A stretch of DNA of 64,000 bases from Dentipellis sp. KUC8613 (taxonomy: Eukaryota; Basidiomycota; Agaricomycetes; Russulales; Hericiaceae): the NCBI GenBank assembly GCA_002286715.1, contig NSJX01000042.1, forward strand, positions 62,001 through 126,000, given 5' to 3'. Below are positions 13,956 to 25,700 of the stretch, one piece after another. The notes beneath the pieces were generated by a model. The model was not told the DNA's origin and searched no databases. It saw only the letters and a program-made list of their open reading frames with translations. Made by a program: the position numbers and the translations under genes. Position 1 is the stretch's first letter; each line of letters opens with the position of its first letter.

Positions 13956-14127
13956 CCGGTGATTGTGTAGTCTGCTTGCAGACAATATACTGCGAGATAG
14001 GTAAGGACGGTGTCGGATTGTATTGCAGAGAGGAATCTTTGAAAGGTAAGCTATAGAAGGCTCGGGGCTGGCGACCGTAACCACAAGTCGATCACTCAAG
14101 CTCACAACGTAATTTCCCACGACCGCG

Positions 14128-14141
14128 ACGCGTCGACGCGT
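14128..14141. promoter_or_regulatory. two MluI cell-cycle box (MCB) hexamers
   Basis: The palindrome ACGCGT occurs at 14128-14133 and again at 14136-14141, inside a CG-rich block of repeated GCGTC units. It lies about 136-149 bases before the ctf8 ATG and about 170 bases before the chosen start of the divergent hydrolase. In ascomycete fungi ACGCGT is bound by the MBF (Mbp1-Swi6 type) complex and drives G1/S replication genes. A role here is inferred from position and from ctf8 being a replication/cohesion gene. Confidence 0.5.
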
Positions 14142-14276
14142 CGCGTCGCGTCCACGCTGTGACGCCGACTCTGCTACTTGTTCCATCCTGTCTTCCGGAC
14201 TTTGTGAGGTAAGTGCCCTCGGATCCCCTGAATTTTCTGTGCTTCAATTATATTGAAGTGGCGCGCTGCTCAGATC

Positions 14277-14805
14277 ATGATTATTCCTATCACATTACCG
14301 TCCTCTGGCAGCGCGTCGACTCCTCTGCCGCCCACACTCGCTCAAATAGGCTCTTCGGAGCTCGTCCTAATAGAACTGCAAGGCTCACTCGAAGTTGAAG
14401 GAGACAAGCATGGAAAGTCGGTAGGAAAGTTGACAATTCCCGATGATGACAAGGTCAGTATTCCCGAGTTCAACGTCTCTTGCACTTACACGCTCATACG
14501 TCTTCTCGTCGCAGTCAAAACCGACCCTGCTCATCGGGTATCATCTAATCGAAGGGAAAATCACGAATCTTCCAAAACCGCTCGCTGTTCTCCACCGGGT
14601 CTCACCGTCCAGTCTTGAACCTTCGGACGCCATGGACATCGATTTCGAAACTCCTTCTGTACCGCCTTCGCAACCTCCTCCAACTTACACGATTCGCGCC
14701 ATCGTACGGAAGAAGCTCGTGTTCTCGAAGAGACCCATGCCGATGGTAGGATTATCTGCAGGATCGACATCTACGAAACCTGCGAGTACTGTGGGGAGAA
14801 AGTGA
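14277..14805 (+). CDS. ctf8: Ctf8, subunit of the Ctf18-RFC clamp loader
   Basis: Ctf8 pairs with Dcc1 and Ctf18 in the alternative RFC complex that loads or unloads PCNA and supports sister-chromatid cohesion. There are two exons, 14277-14453 and 14515-14805, joined in frame across a 61-base intron (GTCAGT donor, GTCGCAG acceptor), giving 156 residues including an Ala/Ser-poor C-terminal tail. The N-terminus MIIPITLPSSGS, then ELVLIELQGSLEVEGD, GKSVGKLTIPD and, across the join, KPTLLIGYHLIEGKI and LPKPLAVL, match the conserved Ctf8 core. The start is the ATG at 14277; upstream codons in the same frame lack an ATG. The length is normal for fungal Ctf8. The gene is divergent from the hydrolase and has two MCB hexamers in its promoter, fitting G1/S expression. 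Confidence 0.88.
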
Positions 14806-15304
14806 TTCGAAAATCTGTAATCGGCACCGCCACGCACGTATTCTAGGCTGCGTCAACTAGGAGGACAGCGTCGAGAGATTGCGGCAGAGAGGTCCTGTTT
14901 TGTATTGTTATCTGTCCTGTACATTAGCGATTGACTCTATTCAGGTGGGGCGGATCAGAGGCCAAGAAAAAGAATCGTATAATTCATGTACATTTTCTAT
15001 GCATGATACGTGGTTAGGCCGGGGTTGAAATGGTCGTCCGTCTAACGTCTTGGGCCATTCTCCGCTATACGACGCCATTGCTACCTTGCATGTAATAATC
15101 ATATCTTATCTTCTGAGAACACTGAACGACAGCTTCTAGACTTCGCTACAGGGCCTCACTCTTCAGTGCTTTATTGCTGAAGCCTGAAACCGAATGGCGT
15201 ATTCTATGAGAATGTGGGGGTCGCGCTCGTGCGTACCAGTTGCTAGTCCCAAACTAGGTGCTCACATTTATGTAAGTTTACATTCTTGACTCTGGCCGAC
15301 AGCG
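14806..15304. other. ctf8 3' flank, no gene seen
   Basis: AT-richer sequence downstream of ctf8 with stops in all frames. It probably holds the ctf8 3' untranslated region, and I see nothing else. Confidence 0.5.
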
Positions 15305-16076
15305 CGCAGAGGGGGGTCCGTGCTCGAAACGTACAGAACCGGGCTGCCGTCTCTGGAAGTCCTACATTTCATGAGTCCGAGGAACTACGACCCCGATGAC
15401 TGCTCACAGCAGACAAACGACATCACCTTGGCGACGCCCCAAAGTGCGCTAGTGGACATATCCGACGTACACCCTCCAGCGCGAAACAAGAGCGTACCTC
15501 TCGCGGATGCCCAAGCTGCGCACATTCGCGCTGAACAGCACCCTGCCCTTCGCCTTTCACCCACGCCCGGGCACGCCGTCGTCTTCCCCGCGCTCAAGGA
15601 CGCGTTCATCCACCTCCCCACTCTGCAATCCAGCACCGACTTCCTCACCGCCCTGCAGACACCCCGCGACCTCCACAGGTGCACGTCGGCTACAAGCTCC
15701 GCCCCGCCGGGCGCGCTACTCGCAGCAGTCACCCTGCCGCCCGCACGCACTCGTGAATTTCACCCTCGGTCCCACACCCAGCACCGGCACGCATCGACAT
15801 CCCGACCTGAGCGACGCGCCAGACCCCGCGCTCAGCCCCGCCTGGGACGGGTTCGCGTACGACCCCGCCCCGCGCGCGACTGGGCACACGAGCCTGATCA
15901 TGAGGACCTCTCGAGATCCGCCGTTTGCAATTGCCGCGGCCGTACCATGGTCCGCGGCTGGCGGCGGACGCGGACGCGCTGTTTCTGCGGGATGTGTTTC
16001 CGCATCTACATGTGCGCGATTCAGGAGTGAGGGCGGCGTGGTGGTATGTCATTCGGCCTGGCGATGAGTGTTGAGT
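15305..16076 (+). pseudogene. decayed F-box/leucine-rich-repeat-like gene
   Basis: Protein-like stretches run left to right but change frame repeatedly. In order: GLPSLEVLHFMSPRNYDPDD at about 15341-15400; PKLRTFALNSTLPFAFHPRP at about 15510-15570 in another frame; FPALKDAFIHLPTLQSSTDF near 15590-15650 in the first frame; VHVGYKLRPAGR in a third frame; LVNFTLGPTP through WDGFAYDPAPRATGHTSL in the second; and a tail ALFLRDVFPHLHVRDSG ending in TGA at about 16076. The alternation of 'x-LP-x-L-x-x-L' segments resembles the C-terminal half of basidiomycete F-box/LRR proteins. No start codon or F-box part is seen. At least three frame changes without good splice signals argue for a pseudogene; the frame changes could also hide short introns. 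It is not obviously a copy of the 40-48 kb F-box family. Confidence 0.45.
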
Positions 16077-16998
16077 GTGACTGGAAGCCTACTGGGCAGA
16101 AATGCCTGCTTTGCCGCAGATATATATTGCCTTCGCGAAATGCGACTGTCAGTATATACAGTATATCACCGAATCAGTAGCTGGTACCTTCAATGTGAAT
16201 GTTCCAATCGAACCCAACCCAACCCAACTTCATTTCGCTTTCAGCATGTATATTGTACGTTGCCCCAGCGTCGACATCAAGTAACCTTCATCCTGTGCGG
16301 TGAAGCTTGAGTCACGTACGCACGCGCGTCCGCAGCCGAATCAAACCACACCCATATCGACACCGCGCCCACACACCGTGAACCATACCATACCCCAACC
16401 AATCGAACCCAACACTCCTTCCAAAACTTACCACAAGCTCATCTCATGTCATCTCACAGACTCACAAATCCAAACGTCCATGCTCGTATTGATAACCAAA
16501 GGCGTAGGCAAAGGTGTGGGCGACGATATAGGTGTAGACGTACAGCACGTATATGTTACGACGGGGGGTAAGGTGAGGTAAGGTACACATATTGTCCACT
16601 CGACGAGGTAGGAGGTAGGAGGTGTGAAGCGCGGGGTAGGGCGGGGTAAACCGCAGTCCGGTATCCGGTATCCGGTATAAACCAAGCTACTGCAATAAGT
16701 AGTAACAGGATATGAGGATGAGGGGTGCAAGTGTATGCGTGGGCGTGTGTGTGTGTGTTCACACGAAGTATGTATGTAGAGGTCGAAGGTAAACCAAGCT
16801 GAGCCATCGAGTCGAGTCGAGTCGAACAAACAAACAAACAAACATCACGATAAAGTCCGAGGGGGTACTAGTGCGCGCGCGCGAGCGACCGAGTGAAAGT
16901 CCAATGAGCGTCCGAGCGAGATGCCATGCGGTTGTGAATATGTGTACGTATGTGCGAAGGATAGAGGTATGGATAGCAATGTAGATGTGCGGGCGCGC
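16077..16998. repeat. GH17 3' flank with microsatellites
   Basis: No gene is seen. Simple repeats include CCAAC units (about 16208-16225), a GTATCCG triple near 16660-16678, a GT run near 16744-16760, TCGAG units followed directly by AACA units at about 16806-16844, and a CG run near 16870-16885. Confidence 0.6.
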
Positions 16999-19900
16999 TC
17001 AGGGCGACGGGCAGTCGGGTATCTCGACCGCCTTGAGCGTGCGGTTGGACGTGAAGAGGCCCCACCAGCCCTCGACGCCGCCGAATTGCTGATCCTTCCA
17101 CACCTCGTCGAAGAACTGTCCAATGCCCGCACACGCGTCAGTACGCATTCCCCGCGGCAAAGAGCGCAAAAAGGGGGACGGCGACGCACCTCGAAGTAGA
17201 AGTAACCGGTGCCATTAGTGTTAGACGCGCACACGAAGGTGTTGAGGAACTCTTGCAAATTCGCGATCGACGCTGTCGACGGGCCGTTGCTCTCGTTGCT
17301 CACATCCGACGAGTTCTGCACCATGGCACCGCATCGCGTCAGCTCTCAATCCTTTCCCTTCCTTTCCCATCAAAGCCGAGCGGCTCAAATGGCGAACTCA
17401 CCGAAGGCCAGCCCGTCTCCGCAATATAAAACTGCGGCGAGTTCGCCAGCTGCTTCGCAGGCTGCACGTTCGTCTCCTGGAAGAACTCGTACGTCCACCC
17501 CGCCGCCTGGTCGATCGACACGTTCGCGAACCACGGGTGCACGTTCGACATCTGCGCAGCGGGCGTGTCAGCGTTCGCGTCAGCATCGGTGTCAGCATGC
17601 GGTGAGAAAATGAGACAGTGAAAGTGGGTATGGGAAAAAGGGAGACGGGGTGCATGAGAAGAACGAAGCACGAGAGAAACGGAGCCAGAGCACCGCCAAA
17701 AATAATCGAACCCCAGAACGTCAGTCGCACGAAGATAAACGAGCCAAAGAGCCGTCGGGCACACGAAAATACCCGTTCCGAAACCAAAAAAAGAAAAAGC
17801 CATCCAAAGATACCACGAAAAGGTGCATATGCAAAAAGACGTCCACTCACCCCATACTCCACCGCCTGCAACACATCGTTATTAAAGTACGCGCCCGCGT
17901 CCGCCGTGCCCACCGGGATGTGCTTCGCGAGGTTCAGCCCCTGGATCGTGCTGATCGTGTCCTGGATGTTCGCGATGAGGATTTGCGCGCCTGGAGGAGG
18001 GTGAGTGTCGGTGGGGGTGGTGGGGTGAGGGTGTGGGAGGTGAGGTGGGAGGAGGATGCGTGGTGTTTGGAAGCAGATGGAGTGTTGTTGTTGTTGTTGT
18101 CGTTGTTAGGGTGATATTGTTATCGTCATTATCGGTGACGATATTGATGACGGTCGGAACGGCGAGTGCGAACGTCGAAAAACGAACCGAAAACCCGAAA
18201 AACCGAAAAAAAAGAAAAGAAGAAAAAAGTCAGCGGTGCGCCACACGCCAATCCCCAATCCCCACCCCCAACCCCGATCCCAAAAAAAAAAAAATCAATG
18301 CACGCAAAACCGAAACCGTAACCGTAACCGAAGCATTTCCGTAACCGAAACCGAGACCGAAACCGAGACCGAGACATACTCCCAGCCCGCATCAACACGC
18401 AACACAACACAGCCATTCGCAAGACGCCCCCACGAGTTAGTTATCAGGAGGCGTCCCGCCGCGCATGCACAAAGACGGGGACATAGACGTGGACACCGAT
18501 ATGGTGGTGGGTGGACGGGCAGGCGGCAGAGGCACGCAGGCGGGGTGCGCAGCGGCCGCCGTGGTGTGCAGCGGCGCACAACACGCAATGGCACGGCGCG
18601 GGGTGACGTCGGCCCCGGCGTGCGCCCCGCCTAGACCCAGTTATGGTGGTGGTGGTGGTGGTGGTGTTCGCCGTGCTGTGGCCATGTGGTGGTGTGGCCA
18701 TGGGTACACGGGAAGACGTGCGGGCGCCGGCCGACCGAAGATCGGCCGTGCCGCACGTCGCGTGCATGCCGCAGGAGCGGGGCGCGCGTGAGTGCGCTCG
18801 CGCTCCTGTTCCGTCCAGTCCAGTCGGGTCCGTCCAGTGCGAGGCGGGCTGGTGCGTCTGCGCGCGTCCGCAAGGCCGGGCACGAGACAGAGACACAGAG
18901 ACGCATAGAGCTATCATATCGTAGCGATTTATCGTTTTGTAGTGTTATAGGGCAAATTGTCCGCATTCGCGGGGGCAGTGTCCACAGTGTGTAATTGCAC
19001 AAGGTCGAGGTCCGTATTTGCGGGGTGTGAGCCCGCAGGGAGAGAGGGGGGATGAGGGGCATGGGGTCTCGCTCCGATGCGCGGGGGGTCGTTCGGAGGG
19101 TGAAGAAGGGGCAGGGGAGGGGGAGAAGAAGGGGGGAAAGAGAGGGAGAGGAAATGCGACGCACCCTGTTGGCCGACGGCGTCGTTGGGCGTGGTGCCGC
19201 CGTTTGCGTTGAGGTAGCTGTAGGGTGCGTCAGCGATGCGTTCTCCGAAGCGTACAGCCAGGCCGCGGGCGTGCGTGCGCGCATATAGCCGTGAGTATAT
19301 GCGTGCGCATACATCCACGAACACACATGCGCGCATATACCCCCACCCACCCACCCACCCAGCAAAACACAAAACACAAAAAAAACCCGCGCACTCACTT
19401 AAGCATAAACTCATTCCCGACAGTAACCCCCGCAATATGGTCCGTGCCATACGTCTGTATCGCGGCCGTGATCTCGTCGCGCTGGCGCTGGTACACGGTC
19501 TGGTCGGACGGCTCGGGGTAGTTGCCAAGCCAGACCTGCATGTTCACTTTCGTCTGCTTGATCGCCTCGAGCTGCGCGCCCACGCCGTCAATCAGCCTAC
19601 CACGCGCAAGGGGGGAGAGGGAGAGGGAGGGGGGAGGGGGGAAGGAGGGAGGGAAAGAGACGCACGACGAGGGCAGACTGGTTGCAGTCCGCGCCGTACA
19701 GGCGGATGCGCTACAAAACACCCAGACACCCATGAGGCGCCGCAAACAGTGATCAATAGACGACGAAGCCCACCGTGGTCAACTGCGACAACAGCTGAAT
19801 ATCCTGTATCACATCCCCGAGGCTATTGCCGCAGTTCGGGAGCTGCGAGCCGGCGGGGGTGTACGCGATGCCGTAGAAGCTCTGCTTGAGGCGCGAGTCC

Positions 19901-20823
19901 TTGACGAACGTGCTCGGGTCGTTCGGGTCCGTCTGCTTCACGGGGCTGTTGCTATCGCTGCTCGAAGAAGAAGAGGACGACGAGGCGGAGCGGTTGGAGG
20001 AGGATTTGTGCGACTGCGAGACGCCGACGCCGATGCCGACGCCTGCGCCGATGAGCACGAGGAGGCCCACGATCGAGCCGATGACCTAGAGCGCGCACGG
20101 GGTGAGCACACAGCCGAGGAGAGGGGAAGGGGACAGCATGACGACGGGCAGGCGGTACGCACGATCCACTTCGAGCGGCTGCTGCTCCTGAGCGGCTTCT
20201 CGGACCACTGGTACCCGGCCGTATGCAGCGCGGGCGCCTCGAGGTTCGCGTACTGCTCAGACATGCTTGCGGGCACGGCGGCGGCGGCGGGCGGGGGTGC
20301 GGGTGCGGCGGCGGGGTCGTTCTCGTGTGCGGGGGCGGGGGCGTAGGAGCTGCGGTCCGAGACGGCGGGGGTTGCGCGCGGTTCGGGGGCGAGGAGGCTC
20401 GGCTGGCGCGAGGGCGAGCTGGGCACGGAGGAGCGCGAGGAGGAGGTCGGGTAGAAGCCCGAGAAGCGGTGCGGCGGCTGGAAAGAGAGAGTGTGTGTGA
20501 GAGGAGCGAGTAAATAGAGAAAGGAGCGGAGGGGATGAAGGAGCGGGAGTGGAAGCGGGAGTGGAAGTGGTGGTTGGGAAGAAGAAAGGACGAGGAAAAG
20601 AGGGCGGGCGGGCGAGCGGACGGGCAGGATATAATTAGCCAAGAGGTGATATGCATATGGTGTCGCACTGGCCCAGCGCCCGCCCAGCAGGAGCGCGACT
20701 CACGGGAATTCCAGACTCGTCAAAGTAGTCCTGCAGATCGGGATTCGAGTGGCTGCCGCCGTCGCGGTACTGCGGGAACGCAGGCTCGGGCGTGCCGAAC
20801 GGGTCGCGGGGAGTGGTGGCCAT
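16999..20823 (-). CDS. membrane-anchored GH17 beta-1,3-glucanase
   Basis: Glycoside hydrolase family 17 enzyme acting on beta-1,3-glucan (endo-glucanase or transglycosylase), probably in cell-wall remodelling. The start is ATG 20823 (MATTPRDPFGTPEPAF). The cytosolic N-terminus has Pro/Ala/Ser-rich stretches, then a single membrane anchor (GLLVLIGAGVGIGVGVS) at about 20.02-20.07 kb, so it is a type II membrane protein with an outward catalytic domain. A Ser-rich stalk follows, then the barrel: FYGIAYTPAGSQLPNCG, IRLYGADCNQ, MQVWLGNYP, the acid/base Glu in GVTVGNEFMLK, VGTADAGAYFNN, MSNVHPWFANV and the nucleophile Glu in FYIAETGWPS. The end is VEIPDCPSP and a TGA at 17001-16999. It needs about nine exons. 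One intron, 17991-19164, is 1174 bases long, roughly 20 times its neighbours; the join (codon G|GC) is in frame. Several introns carry long pyrimidine tracts just after a GTGCGT donor. Confidence 0.9.
17991..19164 (-). other. oversized intron (1174 b) of the GH17 gene
   Basis: The donor GTGCGT lies at 19164 after codons for DAVGQQ, and the acceptor CCAG at 17991 precedes AQILIANIQ; the split Gly codon restores the frame. On the + strand the intron holds GTT units (about 18080-18106), imperfect CCGAAA/CCGTAA/CCGAGA units (about 18305-18375), GGT units (about 18641-18667) and a purine tract at about 19095-19155. I see no convincing nested gene on either strand. Confidence 0.75.
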
Positions 20824-22708
20824 GGCGAGGGAGGAGAGGGAGAGGGGGAGGGAGAGGGAGGAGGAAGGGAGAGGGAGTCGGGAGTGGCCACGGTCAGCCG
20901 CAGCGCCTCGCCGCCGGTGCCTGAGTGAGCCCGTCCAAAATAGACAACGCCCTTTCGCCCCGCCCGTCTATAATTACCTCCCGCCGCCTCGGCACCCGTT
21001 CTCCAAGCCACTGCACAGTCCCCATCGCAACAGGTGTGCCCTCGAGCTCGACGCTGCGCCTGCTCGCCACGCCCAGCCAATCTTTATACTCGCGCACACG
21101 GAAGCATTTCGCGCCGCGATCTCCGTCGAATACAACACGCGCCATTCCGGGACACTCGTCCCCCCCAGCCCGCGTGCGCGAACAATAAGCGGCGCCCTGG
21201 CGCGAATATCGCCCGCACACATGACGTCGCTGCGACCCTCGCGTGTCGTAAGATCATCACGCCAGAACGCATCGATAGCTCCCTATCATCATCACCTGCC
21301 CTCCTTTAGCTGCCCAGTTCCCCCCGATATTCGCACCGGCCGTCCCTTGCGCGCGTTATGCAGCCAGGGTACCCGCGTGCCAGAGAAGCCTTGCACGGAT
21401 CAATCGCATGGCTGAAGGTACGCACAGTATGGAAGCCTCAATTGTTGCGGCAGAAATCACGGACACGGTCAGCCAACAAGTTCGATATGTGAACAGGTTA
21501 CAAGACCGCGAAATCGTACTTATCCTACGCCGCGCTTCCCGTAATAATATCCAGGTCCAAGCCCGCTTAGCAGCCTGGGCCTCCGCGGCGCCGAGTGCGC
21601 AGCGTCGTGCTCAATTTGTCTGCCGCTCGAGCTCGGCCCAGGTGCGTTGACTCGTACGGTGCAGTCTCACGAATGCCACAGTTCCCCTACGATCGCACGC
21701 CTACACTACAAGGCAATTATACTGCCCGCAATTCCATCCCAAACACCTCGTACACCATATTCGACATGCAGCTCACGACAGGTGACGCCGATATCGACGT
21801 CAACGTCAATCTTGACGCTGACGCAAACAGACAGCGGCAATCACGATCGCGAATCAAAACACGAACTACCGACTACGAAGCTCGCAACACAGCTGAAACG
21901 TCGCTACGAGGGTATGTTCCTCTCTCCAAGCTCAAGGTGATACATCATATGGACATATATAAGCATCGTCGGCAAATCTACGTCCATGATTCATGATTCA
22001 ACTTACTTATTAATAAACGCCCAGCAGCGCAAACGCTCGTGATGGCAGCTCGACTGCACCGAAACCGACATCTCATACCCGTTCCCCGTACACGCCATCC
22101 ACCGTCACAGAACAACCGAACAACCAGTCAACTTGTCAATGACAGCTAAGCATAAGTACCCACGCGCGCACAGTGCAACGGTGCAACCTAGCTAGCAGCC
22201 GCAGCGCAGATCTAGACCAGCGCACGCCGAATCCCGCTGTAAACATTACCGCACACCACCACCCCATAAAAACACCCACCCACCCACTCCTCACATCATA
22301 TCATATCTTATCGTACTATACACACGCACGCACACACATACACAGCTACGTAGCGAACTATCAACCCGCCCCCGCTTGCTTGCGGCTACGGCTACGGATA
22401 GGGTATATAACACAACAAACGTGAACTAAGAAACAGACGAGCAGCGAATATACGCGCATGCGAGAAGGCGGCGGCGGCGGCGGCGGCGGCGGGGAAATAT
22501 TGAGACAATGGACGAAGTAGAGTGGGAGAAGAGGTAAGAGGTAAGAGGCAGAAAACGGAAAACGGAAAACAAGGAATCGAGGAGAGACAGAGGAGAGAGA
22601 AAAGAAAAGAAAGGAGAGGAGAGGGGAAATAGACAGAGAAAAACACTCCAATTCACACACGCGCACGCAATAAATACCATCCACATCCACATCCATCCAC
22701 ACCACCCA
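20824..22708. other. GH17 upstream and RhoGAP downstream flank
   Basis: Next to the GH17 start, 20824-20880 is almost pure purine on the + strand, so it would be a CT-rich leader in the transcript. A GGC triplet run lies at about 22468-22494, and a purine-rich tract at about 22545-22650. Reading frames between 20.9 and 22.0 kb are short and unlike known proteins, so no gene is called. Confidence 0.5.
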
Positions 22709-25700
22709 TCACGACCTCCCCTTTCCCCCTTCCTTCTCTTTTTCCCTCTCCCTCTCCCTCTCCTTGTCCCCCCTCCCAGGCGACAACGCGCGCCCCACTC
22801 CCGCATGCGCATGCGCATGATGATTATGCCCATGCTGCTGCGTTTGTTGCTGTGGTTGCTGCTGCTGTGCAGACGCCCGCCGCGCCTTCTTCAACACCCT
22901 CTTCTCATCCTCCGCGCCGGACCCGCTCCCGCTCCCGTTCCCCGCTGCACCACCCGTATGTCCACCTCCAGCATTCCCTGCACCTCCACCCCCGCGCGCC
23001 GCGTGATGCTCCCCGCGCGCCGCTTGATGCTCCGCCCGCGCAGCACGATGCTCCGCGCGCGAGCCCGCAGACGGCAGCGTATGGCTGCGCGATATGCCGA
23101 GCGCACCCCCGCCCCCGCCTGCGCCGCCGGGGGACGGCGACTCGCGCACGGGGGAGAGGTCTTGTAGGACGGTCGTCGTCGTGCCTGCTGCTGCTGTTGT
23201 GTCCCGCCCAATCCAATCCGAGTCCAAGTCCACGACCGCGTCCATATCGAAGTTCCGAGGTCCGATACAAACCCATCCGCGTCCAATCCAAAATCCGCGT
23301 CCAAAATCCGCATCCAAGCAAAATCCCATCAGCCCCACTCCAAACGCACACCGCCCAAAACTACCACGCACCATTACCCGCGCCCGCAGCCCGACTCCCG
23401 CGCTCCCTCTCCGTCGTCGTCCGCCGCCTCGCAATCCGTCTTCCGCCCTCGGCCAGCCGGCCCGTGCCCGTGCCCGTGCCCGTATTGACGAGCTTCCAGC
23501 CGCCCTCGTCCGAGCTCGAGCCCATGCCCTCGTCCAGCTCCTGTGTGCCGCCCATACCCATTCCACCAGCGCCGATACCCATTCCCCCACCGGCGCCCGT
23601 ACCGACACCGCCGGCGCCAGGGGAAGAGGAAGGCGGCGGCGGCGGGATGTCGAGCATGAACCAGTCCTGGTGCGCGATGAGGAACTCGAGGACCTCCTGC
23701 GAGAGCTGGTGTTCTTTCGGCGAGAGCTCGTGGTCTGGGTGCGACATGATCCCCGGGCGGAATATCACTGCCAAATCTACACGCAAAATAAGAGTAATTA
23801 GCTACAAAGCTGTAGATAGAGGGAAGAGCGAGGGAGAGCGAAGAGCGAAGAGCGAAGAGCGAAGAGGGGCGAGAGGAGAGGGAGGGAAAGGGAGAGGGAA
23901 GAGGGAAGAGGAAGAGGAAGAGGGAAAGCGAAAACGCACTCTGCGCCGTCATCAGATTCTTCGCCGACTTGCGCGCAAACACGGAGAGCAGATCGAGGAC
24001 ATAGAGCAGCAGATACTGGTTCGCGCGCGGCATCGACGCGATGAGGCGCTTGTACGTCTTGATCACGTCCTCCTGGACGTACGGCTTCTTCGCTGTGTGG
24101 CACACCGGTCAGCGCGCGTCCTGCGCGCATGCGAGCGCGGGCGCGGGCGTACCTATTGCGTCGCGGAACTGGCCTCAAGGCGTGAGCGCGCGCGGGAGAT
24201 AGAAAGAGACGGGGGGCGCGACGCACATAATGGTACAGATCATGGGGTATCACCGGTTCCTGCAGCGCGATCGGTATCGGCACCAGCGGAAAAAATAGCG
24301 AAAGCACGCACAGGCATCTGAGTGAGATATCGGCGGAACACGCTCGCGACGTCGTGCGGCGTATAGTTCTCGTTTTTCCAGTCGAGCGATTTGCCATACT
24401 GCACACAGACGCACGCAGTGATAAGGGAGAGAGAAAACGGAATGGGAGGGAGGGAGGGGGGAGAAGGCGCACCCTGGGCGGCGTCTCGAAGAGCGCCTGC
24501 AGCTCGCGCATGCGCTTGCTCGACCCGCTGACGCGGAACGTGCCCTCCACTTCCGTCGCTGTAGACCGCAACCGCCTTTGCGAATGAGCTTCCCCTTCGC
24601 GCACTCACACGCGCGCACACGCACCGTTCTCCTTCAGAAACAGCCCGCTGTCCCGCACATCATCATCAGCATCAGCATCAGTCGCGGGCCACACAAGAAG
24701 GGAGGGGCGGGAGGGAGAGGCGGGAGGGAGGGAAGGAGAGCAGACGCACCACTTGGCCACGACGACGGGTATATAGCCCCACACATACAGCTCCCCGTTC
24801 GCATTCGCCGTCGAGATCTGCACGCTCGCGTACTTCAGGCTCTCCTTCAGCGGCTTCCCGAACACAGGGTGCTCGCCCGGATCTGCACATCACACGCCCA
24901 TCAGCCCCGCTCGCTCAAACCCACACCATCCACACCATACCACGCCACCCACGCCGCATGCCCGCACATAGAGAGAGAGAGAGCCAGGAACGAGCGCACG
25001 CACCTTTCTCCGGGCCCTTCTTCATCTTCTGCGCGCTCGTGAAATGCTGCCACCACGCGCGCAGATTCGCCTTGGACGGCGCGGCATGCTGATCCGCCGT
25101 CATCCTGTCCTTATCCTTATCCTTCTCCCTTTCCTTCTCCTTGTTGTCCTTCTCCTTAGCGTCTTTGTCCTTCTTCACCTGCGGATACGTATGCGAATGC
25201 GCAGGCGAGTGCAGCACCGGGCGCGGGTGCGAGATAGTGGAGCCCGCGAGCGAGACGGAGGTGGCGGTGGCGGAGCGCACGGGCACGGGCGCGGGCGGTG
25301 GGCGGTGCTCCTCCGGACGGGCGCCGCTCAGGGATCTGCGCTTCTTCGCCCTGCTGGCCTTCGAGTCCGAGTTCGGTGGCGAATTGGAATTGGAATTAGA
25401 GTTGGATTTGGCGTTCGGCTCGGGCGAGTGCACGCGCGAGAGGGAGCTCGCGGGGGACGCGGAGAGGGGGTGGGGCGCGCCGAACGAGATGTGCTGCTGC
25501 TGCTGCTGCGCCGGGTGCGGGTGGAGCGGGGAGGGAGGTGTGGGGGAAGTTGGAGTGGGCTCGGAAGGGGTCTCGGGGTGCGGATGGCGGCGGCCGAAGA
25601 GGAGGAAGCTCAGGGCGAAGGGGCGCGCGCGGCGTGGGCGGCTCGCGGCCAGGGCGGGAGGACGGCGCCGTGCGGCGGCGCTGGGGGTGGTCGATTCGGG

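Noticed and set aside
18295..18380. Repeated CCGTAA/CCGAAA units as an interstitial telomere
   Set aside because: The units are not TTAGGG/CCCTAA and are too irregular; best seen as an intronic simple repeat.
20894..21220. Minus-strand frame beginning MCGRYS, reminiscent of SRAP/HMCES proteins
   Set aside because: Only the first five residues resemble that family; the rest does not, and it lies in the GH17 promoter region.
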